Positions 16,422 through 24,250 of a stretch of DNA of 64,000 nt are shown piece by piece. The translations under genes were made by a program, and so were the position numbers. The stretch is from contig NZ_SZVW01000009.1 in the NCBI RefSeq assembly GCF_007655005.1, positions 186,001 to 250,000 of the forward strand. Reading direction: 5' to 3'. The DNA is from Streptomyces tibetensis (GTDB taxonomy: Bacteria; Actinomycetota; Actinomycetes; Streptomycetales; Streptomycetaceae). The notes under the pieces are model-generated. The model saw only the letters and a list, made by a program, of their open reading frames with translations. It ran no database searches and was not told where the DNA came from. Position 1 is the first letter of the stretch, and the number at the start of each line of letters is the position of its first letter.

Positions 16422-16510
16422 ACTCGCTACGCGGGCAGAACCGTTTTGACTTGCGGCGCCGTGAGATGTGCAGGCCGGGGTGGGACGTGTGGTCCCACCC
16501 CCGCAGGGTG

Positions 16511-17773
16511 TCATCGGATGTGCTTCGCCGGCTTGGTGGCGGCGTTGAGCAGGTACTCCAAGGGGCCGCGGCGGAAGAAGCGGGACCAGATCGCGGCGAA
16601 CACGGTCGCCCCGAGGACGAACATGAGCAGCGGCACCCATGATTGCTGGGTGCTGGTCCCGGCGGGCACGGACAGCGCGGACTGAGCGAGGAAGTGGCCG
16701 ACGTAGGCGGTCAGGGACATGGTGCCCACGGCGATGACCGGCTTCGCCAGGCGCCGCAGTCGCGGCAGGCGGTCCACCGCCACCATCGCGCCCACGATCA
16801 CGAGGATCGCGATGCCCACGCTGCCGATGATGTCGAACGTGGTGCCGCTGTGCGGCCCGGCCGAAAGAAGCGACGACGCCGGCATATGGGGGAACGACCC
16901 GCCGTCGAGGGGCATCGACCCGCTGCCGGGGGGCATCGAACCGGAGCCGCCGGACGACGACCCGTCTTCCGCCGTGCTCCTCAGCGCGTTCTTGCCGGCG
17001 AGCAGCAAGGACATGCCGTACGCGGCCACGGTGAGGGAGGCACCGACTGCGGCCAGGCGCCGCCGGACAGTGCCGGAGGACAGGTCGAGGCGGCCCAGCG
17101 CCATACCTGCGATCACGAACGACATCCAGGTGAGCGCCGGGTAGAAGCCGGTGAGCAGCAGATCGAGCACTCCCACCTCGCTGAGGCGGCGGAGCGGGTC
17201 GTAGGCGTTGATGCTCTCCTGGACCGACGGAGTCAGCAGCGAGGTCAGGACGAACGCCAGTTGCGGTGCGACGAGGGCGAACGCGGCCGCGATGATCGCG
17301 AGCGTCTTGGCGCTCAGTCGCACCAGGGGCAGGGCCAGCAGGAAGTAGACCCCGTAGAAGCCGAGGATGATCACTCCCCCGTACTCCATGGCCATCACGG
17401 TTCCCAGCGCCAGCAGGATGACGGCGCGGATCGCGATCCGGGCCTTCGCCTGCCGGCCGGCCAGGCCGGTCTTCGGCTCCCGGCGGCCGGCGATCAGCAT
17501 CAGTGAGAACCCGGCGAGGGTGGCGAACAGGACCGATGAGTGACCGTCCGCCAGGTACCGGATCCAGCTGCCGACGCCGTGCGTGGCGGACAGCGGGGGG
17601 CCGATGTGCACGACGTACATGCCGAACACCGCCAGCGCGCGGGCCAGATCCACCCCGACGAGGCGTCCCATGGAGGGACCGGGTGAGGCCGGCGCGGCGG
17701 ACTCGGGGGAGGTTCGGGGTGGGGGAGGCGAGTTCTCCTGCGGAGCTGCCTGCGGCGGCTGTGTCTGTGTCAT
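16511..17773 (-). CDS. Polytopic membrane acyltransferase-like protein (DUF418/HGSNAT type)
   Basis: The protein has 420 residues with about ten hydrophobic segments. After a Pro/Gln-rich cytoplasmic start comes Arg-Leu-Val-Gly-Val-Asp-Leu-Ala-Arg-Ala-Leu-Ala-Val-Phe-Gly-Met, the first helix typical of DUF418 and heparan-alpha-glucosaminide acetyltransferase-like proteins, and the C-terminus ends in Pro-Leu-Glu-Tyr-Leu-Leu as in DUF418. Such proteins are thought to move acyl groups to surface sugars, but most are uncharacterised. A Gly/Ser/Met/Pro-rich repeat near residues 270-300 is probably an extracellular loop. The ATG at 17773 is used; a Gly-Ala-Gly-Gly sequence lies ten bases upstream in nucleotide form (GAGG). 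It is just outside the island. Confidence 0.75.
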   Translation of the reverse strand: MTQTQPPQAAPQENSPPPPRTSPESAAPASPGPSMGRLVGVDLARALAVFGMYVVHIGPPLSATHGVGSWIRYLADGHSSVLFATLAGFSLMLIAGRREPKTGLAGRQAKARIAIRAVILLALGTVMAMEYGGVIILGFYGVYFLLALPLVRLSAKTLAIIAAAFALVAPQLAFVLTSLLTPSVQESINAYDPLRRLSEVGVLDLLLTGFYPALTWMSFVIAGMALGRLDLSSGTVRRRLAAVGASLTVAAYGMSLLLAGKNALRSTAEDGSSSGGSGSMPPGSGSMPLDGGSFPHMPASSLLSAGPHSGTTFDIIGSVGIAILVIVGAMVAVDRLPRLRRLAKPVIAVGTMSLTAYVGHFLAQSALSVPAGTSTQQSWVPLLMFVLGATVFAAIWSRFFRRGPLEYLLNAATKPAKHIR

Positions 17774-17986
17774 ACGGAGAACCTCGCGCGGACGTCGTCG
17801 GGCGGACCATCCGGCAGCCTTCGGTACCGCCCCCGCCGGTCGGCGGGTACCGCCCTGCCGACCGGCGGAGTCTGGTCCCCGGCCGGTCCGGTGCGACCGG
17901 ACGGCTGTCTTCTTCAGCCACTCGGCGGGGGTGGACCCGACAGTTGCCGGATGGGCGTGGGGCTGACGCGCTTCCAGGCTGGAGGC

Positions 17987-18199
17987 ATGACATACCGTGC
18001 GCGACACACCGAACGTGAGGACCTCCTTGGAACATCGGCCGCGACGGGCCGTGACTCCGTCCCTGGCAGGGGCGAGTTCCTGGAGTTCCTCGGTCTGACG
18101 TCGGCGGCGGCCGCCTTCGTCCTGTTCGTCGTGCGTCCCGAGGTCTCCGAAGGGTTGGTGCGCGCCCTCGCCTCGAGGGCGTCCGCATTCGTCCACTGA
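17987..18199 (+). CDS. Possible 70-residue single-span membrane peptide
   Basis: The frame encodes a charged N-terminal half, then Gly-Glu-Phe-Leu-Glu-Phe-Leu-Gly-Leu and a hydrophobic helix (Ala-Ala-Ala-Ala-Phe-Val-Leu-Phe-Val-Val), and ends in Ser-Ala-Phe-Val-His. GGAGG lies only one base before the ATG, too close for a normal site, so translation is uncertain. It stands directly in front of an ABC exporter gene and divergent from the acyltransferase-like gene, an arrangement seen for exported peptides, but there is no Cys-rich or double-Gly core. I do not recognise it and give it low confidence. Confidence 0.35.
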   Translation: MTYRARHTEREDLLGTSAATGRDSVPGRGEFLEFLGLTSAAAAFVLFVVRPEVSEGLVRALASRASAFVH

Positions 18200-18274
18200 G
18201 CCGACACATGCGCACGCCCTCGTGCGCCGGACCGCTGATGCCGTGCCCGGCACACCGCAGAAGAAAGGAACTTC

Positions 18275-19160
18275 GTGAACACCGCATCCGCCCCGACGAC
18301 GGATGAGACTTCCCTGTCCGCCCGGGAGACGCTCAAGGCACTGGGCGGGTACGTTCGGCCGCACCGGTGGGCCGTCGCCCTCGGCCTGCTGTGCGCCCTG
18401 GGCGGGGCCGCCGGGGGCTGCTGCAGCCGCTGGCCACCAAGGCACTCGTGGACCGGCTCGCCTCCGGTGAGACCATCGCCGGGATCCTGATCGCGCTCAC
18501 CGTCCTGGTGGTGCTGGGCACGGCAGTCGAGGCGTTCGGCGCGTATGTGCTGGAGCGGACGGCGGAGTCGGTGGTCCTGGCCGCGCGGCGCACCCTTGTG
18601 GGGCGGTTGCTGCGGCTGGGGATCGCGCAGTTCGAGCGGATCCCGCCGGGTGATCTGATGTCCCGGGTCACCTCGGACACCACGCTGCTGCGGGCGGTCA
18701 GCACCCAGGCGGTCGTGTCGGCGGCCACGGGCGCGGTGGCCTTCGTGGCGGCGATCGCGATGATGGCGTTCCTGGACGCCGTGCTGCTGGGCGTGACGCT
18801 CGGCGTGGTCGTGGTGGTCGGCGGGGCCGTCGTGCTGGTGATGCCGAGGATCGCCCGCGCCACCGAGCGCTCACAGGAGGCGGTCGGGGAGATCTCCGTC
18901 GCGCTGGAGCGGGTCTTCGGGGCATTCCGTCCCGTGAAGGCGTCCGGTGCGGAGGAGCGGGAGACCGCCCGGGTGGAGGCGGCAACACAGCGGGCGTGGC
19001 GGCACGGGGTGAAGAGCGCGAAGTGGGAGGCCGTGGCAGGCTCGGCGGACGAACTCGCCGTACAGCTGGCCTTTCTCGCCGTGCTCGCCGTCGGCGGGGC
19101 GCGGGTGGCGTCCGGGGCGATCCCGGTGTCCACCCTCATCGCCTTTCCTGCTGTACCTCT
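18275..19160 (+). pseudogene. ABC exporter remnant without its ATPase domain
   Basis: A good ribosome site (AAAGGAA) and GTG at 18275 begin a normal export-permease domain (Leu-Gly-Gly-Tyr-Val-Arg-Pro-His-Arg-Trp). A missing base near 18415 in a G-rich run shifts the frame; the coding signal resumes as Leu-Leu-Gln-Pro-Leu-Ala-Thr-Lys-Ala-Leu-Val-Asp and runs well to about 19140 through most of the six-helix domain. A second shift occurs at a TTT run near 19145. Coding similarity then stops at about 19160, where opposite-strand histidine-kinase sequence begins. The whole nucleotide-binding domain is missing, so no working transporter can be made. Confidence 0.8.
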
Positions 19161-19476
19161 CCGCGCTGAGGGGAATCCGCAGCCGCGCCCGGTAGCCGCC
19201 CTCCTCGGTCGGGCCCGCCTCCAGGGTGCCGTGGCAGGACCTCGGCCCGTTCCCGCAGACCGACCAGGCCCAGCTGCGAACCGGGCAGGGACAGGGAGGG
19301 GCGGGTCGGTGGCGAGTTGGTGACGGTCACTCCGACGCGTCGTCGCCGTCAAGCGCGAGACCGAGGCGTGTGTGCTCCCACATGTTCAGCCACACGTCCA
19401 CGGCCGCCACCGACACCAGGACGATGTCGATGACCGGCGCGGGAACCCGCTGCCCTACGGCACGTGCGCGGCTCAT
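19161..19476 (-). pseudogene. Histidine kinase with internal deletion
   Basis: The ATG at 19476 overlaps the response-regulator stop (ATGA) and starts a normal sensor N-terminus with one membrane helix (Pro-Ala-Pro-Val-Ile-Asp-Ile-Val-Leu-Val). After about 42 residues it jumps straight into the C-terminal ATPase domain: Thr-Val-Thr-Asn-Ser-Pro-Pro, then Gly-Leu-Val-Gly-Leu-Arg-Glu-Arg-Ala-Glu-Val-Leu, the G2-box end of NarL-partner kinases. A further frameshift lies just after it. The dimerisation domain, the phospho-His and the N box are gone. The tail abuts the truncated ABC gene, so at least one deletion joined two convergent genes and another removed the kinase core. Confidence 0.75.
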
Positions 19477-20144
19477 CGACCGGCCTCCGACCGCGGGTGC
19501 CCGTCGAGCAGACCCGCCCGCTGCGCCAGCAGGGCGGCCTGCACCCGGCTCGTCACACGAAGCTTCGTGAGGATCGCGCTGACGTGGTCCTTGACTGTGC
19601 CGGCGCCCAGGTGGATGCGCGCCCCGATGTCGGCGTTCGACAGCCCCTCCGCCACCAGGACGAGGACATCGCGCTCGCGGGCGGTCAGCAGCCGGACCCG
19701 TGCCGCATCCTCGTCGACGGCCGTCCCGCTGCCGGGGTGGCTGTGCAGCAGGGTCCGCGACGCCTTGGGGGAGAGCACCACACCGCCGGCGGCCAGGGTG
19801 CGCACCAGGTGGGCGAGCTGCTCCGGTTCGGTGTCCTTGAGCAGGAAACCGGCCGCGCCCGAGTTCAGCGCGGTCAGGATGTACTCGTCGGCGTCGAACG
19901 TCGTCAGCATCGCCACCACCGGAGCGTCCGGCCTCGCCCGCAGTTCGCGCAGCACGGTGAGCCCGTCGACGTCCGGCATCCGGATGTCCAGCAGAACCAC
20001 GTCCGGCCGCTCCCTGCGGACGGTCGCGACGGCCTCGCCCCCGCTCGCGGTCGCGACGACCTCGATGTCCTCGGACGCGCCCAGAATGAGTTCGAAGCCC
20101 GAGCGGACCAGTGCCTCGTCGTCCACCACCACTACCCGGATCAC
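19473..20144 (-). CDS. NarL/FixJ-family response regulator, kinase partner broken
   Basis: The protein has 223 residues. The receiver domain is intact: Asp-Asp-Glu near residue 8, the phosphoacceptor Asp in Asp-Val-Val-Leu-Leu-Asp-Ile-Arg-Met-Pro (near 53), Thr/Lys in Phe-Leu-Leu-Lys-Asp. The LuxR-type helix-turn-helix follows at the C-terminus (Leu-Thr-Ala-Arg-Glu-Arg-Asp-Val-Leu, then Gly-Leu-Ser-Asn-Ala-Asp-Ile-Gly). It overlaps the start of the ruined histidine kinase, so its cognate sensor no longer works; it may be orphaned, cross-activated or on the way to decay. It probably once controlled the adjacent ABC exporter. Confidence 0.85.
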   Translation of the reverse strand: MIRVVVVDDEALVRSGFELILGASEDIEVVATASGGEAVATVRRERPDVVLLDIRMPDVDGLTVLRELRARPDAPVVAMLTTFDADEYILTALNSGAAGFLLKDTEPEQLAHLVRTLAAGGVVLSPKASRTLLHSHPGSGTAVDEDAARVRLLTARERDVLVLVAEGLSNADIGARIHLGAGTVKDHVSAILTKLRVTSRVQAALLAQRAGLLDGHPRSEAGR

Positions 20145-20338
20145 GCGCGCCCCGCCTCACCTTCGTCCATGCCGACCGGCCCATGCCGCCTCGACCCTAA
20201 GACCATGCACCGTCCCCGTGACCCGAAGAGCGGCAGCTCCAGCCACACGGCGGGGTAGCACCCACCGGTCGGCAGGGACACCGCAGCCTTCCGCCGGATA
20301 CGCCATGATCGGCCCGGCCTCCAGCCTGAGGGACATGA

Positions 20339-20671
20339 CACCTCACGCCCGACTCCTGGGAGTTCATCCAGGCGGAGGCCCACCTTCCCACGCACCGCAA
20401 CGAAGTGACGCTGCGGTCGATGGAGCTGGTGTCCGGCTACGAGCCGGGTCTGCTCATCGAACGGGTCAGCCCCACGCCCATGCTGATGATCGTGGGTGAG
20501 CTCGACGTGGCGTGCCCGCCCAACCTGCAACTCGGCGCCTACGCGCGGGCCCGGGAGCCGAAGCGGCTGCTGACCGTGCCCGCCGGCCACTTCGACGTGT
20601 ACAAGGCAGGTCCGGCCTTCGACCGGGTGGCCGACGCGGCGGCCGACTTCTTCGCCGAGCATCTGCGGTGA
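20339..20671 (+). pseudogene. C-terminal fragment of an alpha/beta hydrolase
   Basis: In frame from about 20339, just after a stop, the sequence reads Ser-Trp-Glu-Phe-Ile-Gln, then Leu-Arg-Ser-Met-Glu-Leu-Val-Ser-Gly-Tyr-Glu-Pro-Gly and Pro-Met-Leu-Met-Ile-Val-Gly-Glu-Leu-Asp, with the late Asp and a Gly-His-Phe-Asp that supply the last two residues of a hydrolase triad. The nucleophile Ser part and the N-terminal two thirds are missing. A GTG at 20405 could start a short product, but it would not be a working enzyme. It is another scar in this decayed stretch. Confidence 0.7.
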
Positions 20672-20705
20672 CGAGCGCACCCTGACGGGACGGGCACACG
20701 TCGAC

Positions 20706-20731
20706 GAGGGGCCGCTCCCGGGCGGCCCCTC
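20706..20731. terminator. Bidirectional hairpin between convergent genes
   Basis: A perfect 10-bp stem (GAGGGGCCGC, 20706-20715; GCGGCCCCTC, 20722-20731) with a 6-nt loop sits between the hydrolase fragment and the minus-strand prenyl synthase fusion. It would serve both directions. Confidence 0.75.
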
Positions 20732-20765
20732 CCCGTTCACCCGCCCGAACCCGCGGCAGGGGTCG

Positions 20766-22622
20766 TCACGCGCGGGCCGCCGACGGCCCGTCGGCAGGGG
20801 CGAGCTCGCCCGTCGGGGCCGGAGCCGCGCCGTGGTGGCGCTGGCGCCGGGTGTAGGCGCTGATCGCCTGCCAGAGGTCGCCGCGGTCGGCGTCGGGCCA
20901 CAGGCCGGGGGTGAAGTGCAGCTCGGCGTAGGCCGTGTGCCAGGGCAGGAAGTTGGAGACGCGCTGTTCGCCTCCGGTGCGCCAGAGCAGGTCCACGTCG
21001 GGCATGTCCGGGTGCGGCAGATGTCCGGCGAAGTCGTCCTCGGCGATCAGGCCGGGCTCCAGACGGCCCGCCCGGGCGTGCTGGGCCAGGGCGGCGGCCG
21101 TGCGGGTGAGCTCGTCCCGGCCGCCGTAGTCGATGCACATGGTCAGCGTCAGGCCGGTGCGGGCCCGGGTGGTGCGCTCCCGCAGGTGGAGCAGGTCGAC
21201 CAGGTCGGGGGGCAGGCGGCCGGCCCGGCCGTGCCAGCGCAGCCGGACGTCGAGGTCACGGAAGGGGTTCTCGGCCAGTTCGTCGCGCAGCAGGCCGAGG
21301 ATCGCGTCGACCTCCTCCGGGTCGCGGTGCCAGTTCTCGGTGGAGAACGTGTAGAGCGTCAGGTGGCGCAGGCCGATCTCCAGGGCGCCGTGGACCACCT
21401 CGCGGACGGTCGAGGCACCGGCGCGGTGGCCCGCGTGCCGGGGCAGGCCGCGCTGCTGGGCCCACCGGCCGTTGCCGTCCATGATCACGGCGACGTGGGC
21501 GGGCAGCAGGCCGGGCGGGATCTCGGGGGGCCGCTCGCCGCCGGGGTGGGGCGGCGGCGGCCGGAAGGCGCCGGTGGGTGCCGGCCCGGCGGGCGCCGGT
21601 GGCCTGTGGGCGGCGGGGCGTTGTGGCGGCGGCACCGTGAGCGGGGTCAGGCTCCAGGCCAGGGCCGCACGGGCCCGGGCGGGGGCGAGGATGCGGGCGC
21701 GGGTGCGCAGTGCGGGCCGGGGCGGGGAGCGCAGCAGGTCCGGGCCGGCCGCGTCGACGGCGTCGAGCTGGGCGCACAGCAGGGCGGCCATCGTGTGCAG
21801 GACCGTGGCGGGGCCGGGGTGCATGCCCCGGGTGAGGGCCCCCTGGCTCACCCACTGGCGGGCCAGGCCGGTGAGGTGCGTGACCAGGGCGCCGACGGCG
21901 GGGCTCCAGCGGCGCTGGGCCAGGTCGGCCGCGGACCCGGGGTGCAGGTCGAGGACCTCGGCGGGCAGGAGCAGGTCGCCCTGGGCCAGGTCGGCGGACA
22001 GGTCGGTGAGGATGTCGGTGAGCCGGACGCCGTCGAGGAACTCCTCGTAGGCCTCCCGGGTGTCCAGACGCAGCGCCACGGGGACGCCGGCCCGGTCGAA
22101 GACCGTGCGGACCAGGCCGAACCAGGGCAGCAGGTTGTCCCGGCCCCATGCCCGCCACTGCGCCCAGTCGGCGAAGTGCCTGCCGCGGGTGTCGTCCCGG
22201 ACCTGGGCCATGGCGTCCCGCAGCTCGGACACATCCAGGCGCCAGCGGTTCGCGGTGTCCACCAGGGCGTGCCGGACCGGGTCCGGGCTGGAGCCGGTGG
22301 GCAGTTCGCGGTGCAGGGCGGTGATCCAGGCCTCGACCCGGGCGGCCCGCTCGGCAGCGGGCGCGGTGCGGTCGTCGCCGAGGTCGTCGAGGGCGTTGGC
22401 GGCCGCCCACAGGGCGTGCAGGGCCGGGCGCAGGGCCGCGGGCACCAGCTGGATCAGCGCGTACTCCGCCGGGTCCTGTTCCTTCGTACGGTGGCGGCAC
22501 AGCCGGTAGGCCGCCCGCAGGGCCGGGTCGTCGCCGGTCGCCGGGCGCTCGGCTCGCTCCGGGGTCTCGGAGGTCGCTTCTCGGTCCGCCGGTGCTGTGG
22601 TCGCGGGGGGCACATCGCTCAC
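20766..22622 (-). CDS. Squalene/phytoene synthase-like and UppS (cis-prenyltransferase) fusion
   Basis: This 618-residue protein joins two prenyl-synthase folds. Residues about 30-310 look like a head-to-head (squalene/phytoene) synthase, with a first Asp-rich motif Asp-Asp-Leu-Gly-Asp-Asp and a second Asp-Ile-Leu-Thr-Asp-Leu-Ser-Ala-Asp that keep the metal-binding Asp spacing in altered form. After a Pro-rich linker, residues about 370-600 are a cis-prenyltransferase with Ile-Met-Asp-Gly-Asn-Gly-Arg-Trp-Ala (catalytic Asp and phosphate loop), Phe-Ser-Thr-Glu-Asn-Trp and the Ser-Asn-Phe-Leu-Pro-Trp C-terminal segment. UppS proteins elongate polyprenyl diphosphates for cell-wall lipid carriers. 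The fusion suggests that one half makes or uses the other's product. The start is a GTG with weak ribosome signal. Confidence 0.85.
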   Translation of the reverse strand: MSDVPPATTAPADREATSETPERAERPATGDDPALRAAYRLCRHRTKEQDPAEYALIQLVPAALRPALHALWAAANALDDLGDDRTAPAAERAARVEAWITALHRELPTGSSPDPVRHALVDTANRWRLDVSELRDAMAQVRDDTRGRHFADWAQWRAWGRDNLLPWFGLVRTVFDRAGVPVALRLDTREAYEEFLDGVRLTDILTDLSADLAQGDLLLPAEVLDLHPGSAADLAQRRWSPAVGALVTHLTGLARQWVSQGALTRGMHPGPATVLHTMAALLCAQLDAVDAAGPDLLRSPPRPALRTRARILAPARARAALAWSLTPLTVPPPQRPAAHRPPAPAGPAPTGAFRPPPPHPGGERPPEIPPGLLPAHVAVIMDGNGRWAQQRGLPRHAGHRAGASTVREVVHGALEIGLRHLTLYTFSTENWHRDPEEVDAILGLLRDELAENPFRDLDVRLRWHGRAGRLPPDLVDLLHLRERTTRARTGLTLTMCIDYGGRDELTRTAAALAQHARAGRLEPGLIAEDDFAGHLPHPDMPDVDLLWRTGGEQRVSNFLPWHTAYAELHFTPGLWPDADRGDLWQAISAYTRRQRHHGAAPAPTGELAPADGPSAARA

Positions 22623-22688
22623 ACCCAGGACGATACGTCCTGGTTCAGCGGGTGGATCACAGGGGCCGGGTGCGCGTCAGGACGTGCC

Positions 22689-23654
22689 TCACGGCCCCGG
22701 TCCCGGATCGGGCCGCACGGCCTCGGTGATGCCGGCCCGGGCCGCTTCCAGCTGGGCGGCGAACGCGATGCCGAGGAACAGCACCACACCGGTCAGGTTG
22801 GCCCACAGCAGCAGGGCGACGAAGGCCGTCAGCGGCCCGTAGACGGCACCGAAGGAGCCGCTCTGCGCGACGTAGAGCGCCAGCAGCCAGGTGGCCGTGA
22901 TCCACAGCACCAGATGGACCGCGGAGCCGAACGCGAGCCAGGTGTAGCCCGGTTGGTCCCGGCGGGGCGCCCAGCGGAAGATCACCGAGGAGGCGACCCA
23001 CGCAAGTAGCACACCCAGGGGGAGGTCGAGAGCGCCCCACCAGTCGAGCCAGGCGGAGGACCAGCCGAAGGCCTGCACCACCGCACCGCCGACGGCGTCC
23101 CCGGCCACGAGCACGAGGAACCCCAGCACCATCGGCATGCCCGCGGCGAGGGCCAGGAGCAGGGACCGGCCGTACTTGGCCATGAAGGGCCGGTCGCGCT
23201 CGATGCCGTAGATGCGGTTGGCGCCGCGTTCGACCTGGGCCATCGCCGACGCCAGGTTAAGCACGGCGAAGACCAGGCCCAGCCACATGGCGACGGCGCC
23301 CCAGACGCCGGAACCGGCACTGCGCTCGGTGCCGTGCAGGGCGTCCTCGACCAGCTTCGTGCTGGCGCCGGGCACGATCCGGCCGAGGGTGAGTTCGATG
23401 ATCCGCCCCACGCTCTCCGTGTGCACGGTGGTCGCCACGCCGACCAGGGCGATGGTGAACGGCACCATGCCCAGGACCACCTGGAAGGCGAGGGAACGGG
23501 AGTTGCTGAAGCCGTCCGCGTAGCGGAAGCGGGTGAACGCGTCGACGAGCAGCCGGCGGCCTCCGTAGCGCCGCAGGGCGGTGAACGCCTCGTCCCCGGA
23601 GAGTTCCTCCCCGATCATGTCCCGCGTCTGCGGGACGTGCACTGCGGTGCCCAT
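22689..23654 (-). CDS. YihY/virulence factor BrkB family membrane protein
   Basis: The protein has 321 residues with six hydrophobic helices. It has the YihY/BrkB layout: an Asp-Gly-Phe-Ser-Asn-Ser-Arg-Ser-Leu-Ala-Phe-Gln-Val-Val-Leu segment at the first helix (near residue 47) and Asn-Arg-Ile-Tyr-Gly-Ile-Glu near 145. The family's function is not settled; it was once called RNase BN wrongly, and transport or lipid handling has been suggested. AAGGAG precedes the ATG. The gene is on the same strand as the prenyl-synthase fusion, 66 bases upstream of its start, so they may share a transcript. A link to lipid carriers is possible but unproven. Confidence 0.85.
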   Translation of the reverse strand: MGTAVHVPQTRDMIGEELSGDEAFTALRRYGGRRLLVDAFTRFRYADGFSNSRSLAFQVVLGMVPFTIALVGVATTVHTESVGRIIELTLGRIVPGASTKLVEDALHGTERSAGSGVWGAVAMWLGLVFAVLNLASAMAQVERGANRIYGIERDRPFMAKYGRSLLLALAAGMPMVLGFLVLVAGDAVGGAVVQAFGWSSAWLDWWGALDLPLGVLLAWVASSVIFRWAPRRDQPGYTWLAFGSAVHLVLWITATWLLALYVAQSGSFGAVYGPLTAFVALLLWANLTGVVLFLGIAFAAQLEAARAGITEAVRPDPGPGP

Positions 23655-23724
23655 CGAGAAAGGTCTCCTTCTGCCTGCCCTGCGTACCGGACCAGCATGC
23701 CGGGCGGCGCGGCCGCGCGGCGGG

Positions 23725-23967
23725 TCAGAAGGGCATGCGGCCGCGGGTGCGGCGCCCGGCCGAGCCGCTGCGGCTCACCGCGCGGGAACTCGTGTGGAAG
23801 GGCTTGGCGAAGAGCCGGCCCAGGACCCCGGGTGCCTTGCCGCCGGCCCGGGCGCCCGCGCCGAGCGAGCGCTGGGTGCCGCGCTCGGGGTGGCGCGAGA
23901 GGCGGGGGACGAGGAAGGCGAGCACGGCGAGCAGCACACACCCGGCGATGACGACGGCGACGATCAC
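23725..23967 (-). CDS. DUF6411 family small membrane protein
   Basis: The protein has 80 residues. An N-terminal membrane helix (Val-Ala-Val-Val-Ile-Ala-Gly-Cys-Val-Leu-Leu-Ala-Val-Leu-Ala-Phe-Leu) is followed by Val-Pro-Arg-Leu-Ser-Arg-His-Pro and a basic tail ending Gly-Arg-Met-Pro-Phe. I recognise this as the small Streptomyces DUF6411 family, whose role is unknown. The GTG at 23967 has AAAGGAG upstream at good spacing. The tail is rich in Arg, Ser and Gly, so it would sit on the cytoplasmic face and could bind nucleic acid or acidic lipids. Confidence 0.8.
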   Translation of the reverse strand: MIVAVVIAGCVLLAVLAFLVPRLSRHPERGTQRSLGAGARAGGKAPGVLGRLFAKPFHTSSRAVSRSGSAGRRTRGRMPF

Positions 23968-24042
23968 GAGTAACTCCTTTGACTGGTAGGGGAGGTACGG
24001 GTTCCCCGCCGGGCCGTCGGTATGTCGCCGCCACCGTTTTGC

Positions 24043-24065
24043 GAAGTCTCCGTCGTGAAGACTTC
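24043..24065. promoter_or_regulatory. Inverted repeat upstream of DUF6411
   Basis: GAAGTCT (24043-24049) and AGACTTC (24059-24065) are exact inverted arms nine bases apart in the 283-bp gap between DUF6411 and the STAS-ANTAR gene. It could be an operator or an mRNA hairpin; the gap otherwise shows no gene. Confidence 0.4.
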
Positions 24066-24250
24066 TCGGTTACGAGGACTCCTCACGCCGTGCTGTCCTC
24101 GCGTGTTTCGCCCTCGCCCGGGGCGTTCTCGTCGCCGCGGCCGCCCTCGGCCTGGGACGGGGTGTGGTCGCTTCGTGTACCCCTCGCGCAGCAGTCGGCT
24201 GCCGGGTACCCCGGTGGGCCGGGGAACACGGGTCCCCCGGACCCGGCCAC

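Noticed and set aside
19136..19330. A separate small gene on the minus strand
   Set aside because: Its sequence is the end of a histidine-kinase ATPase domain, best explained as part of the deleted kinase.
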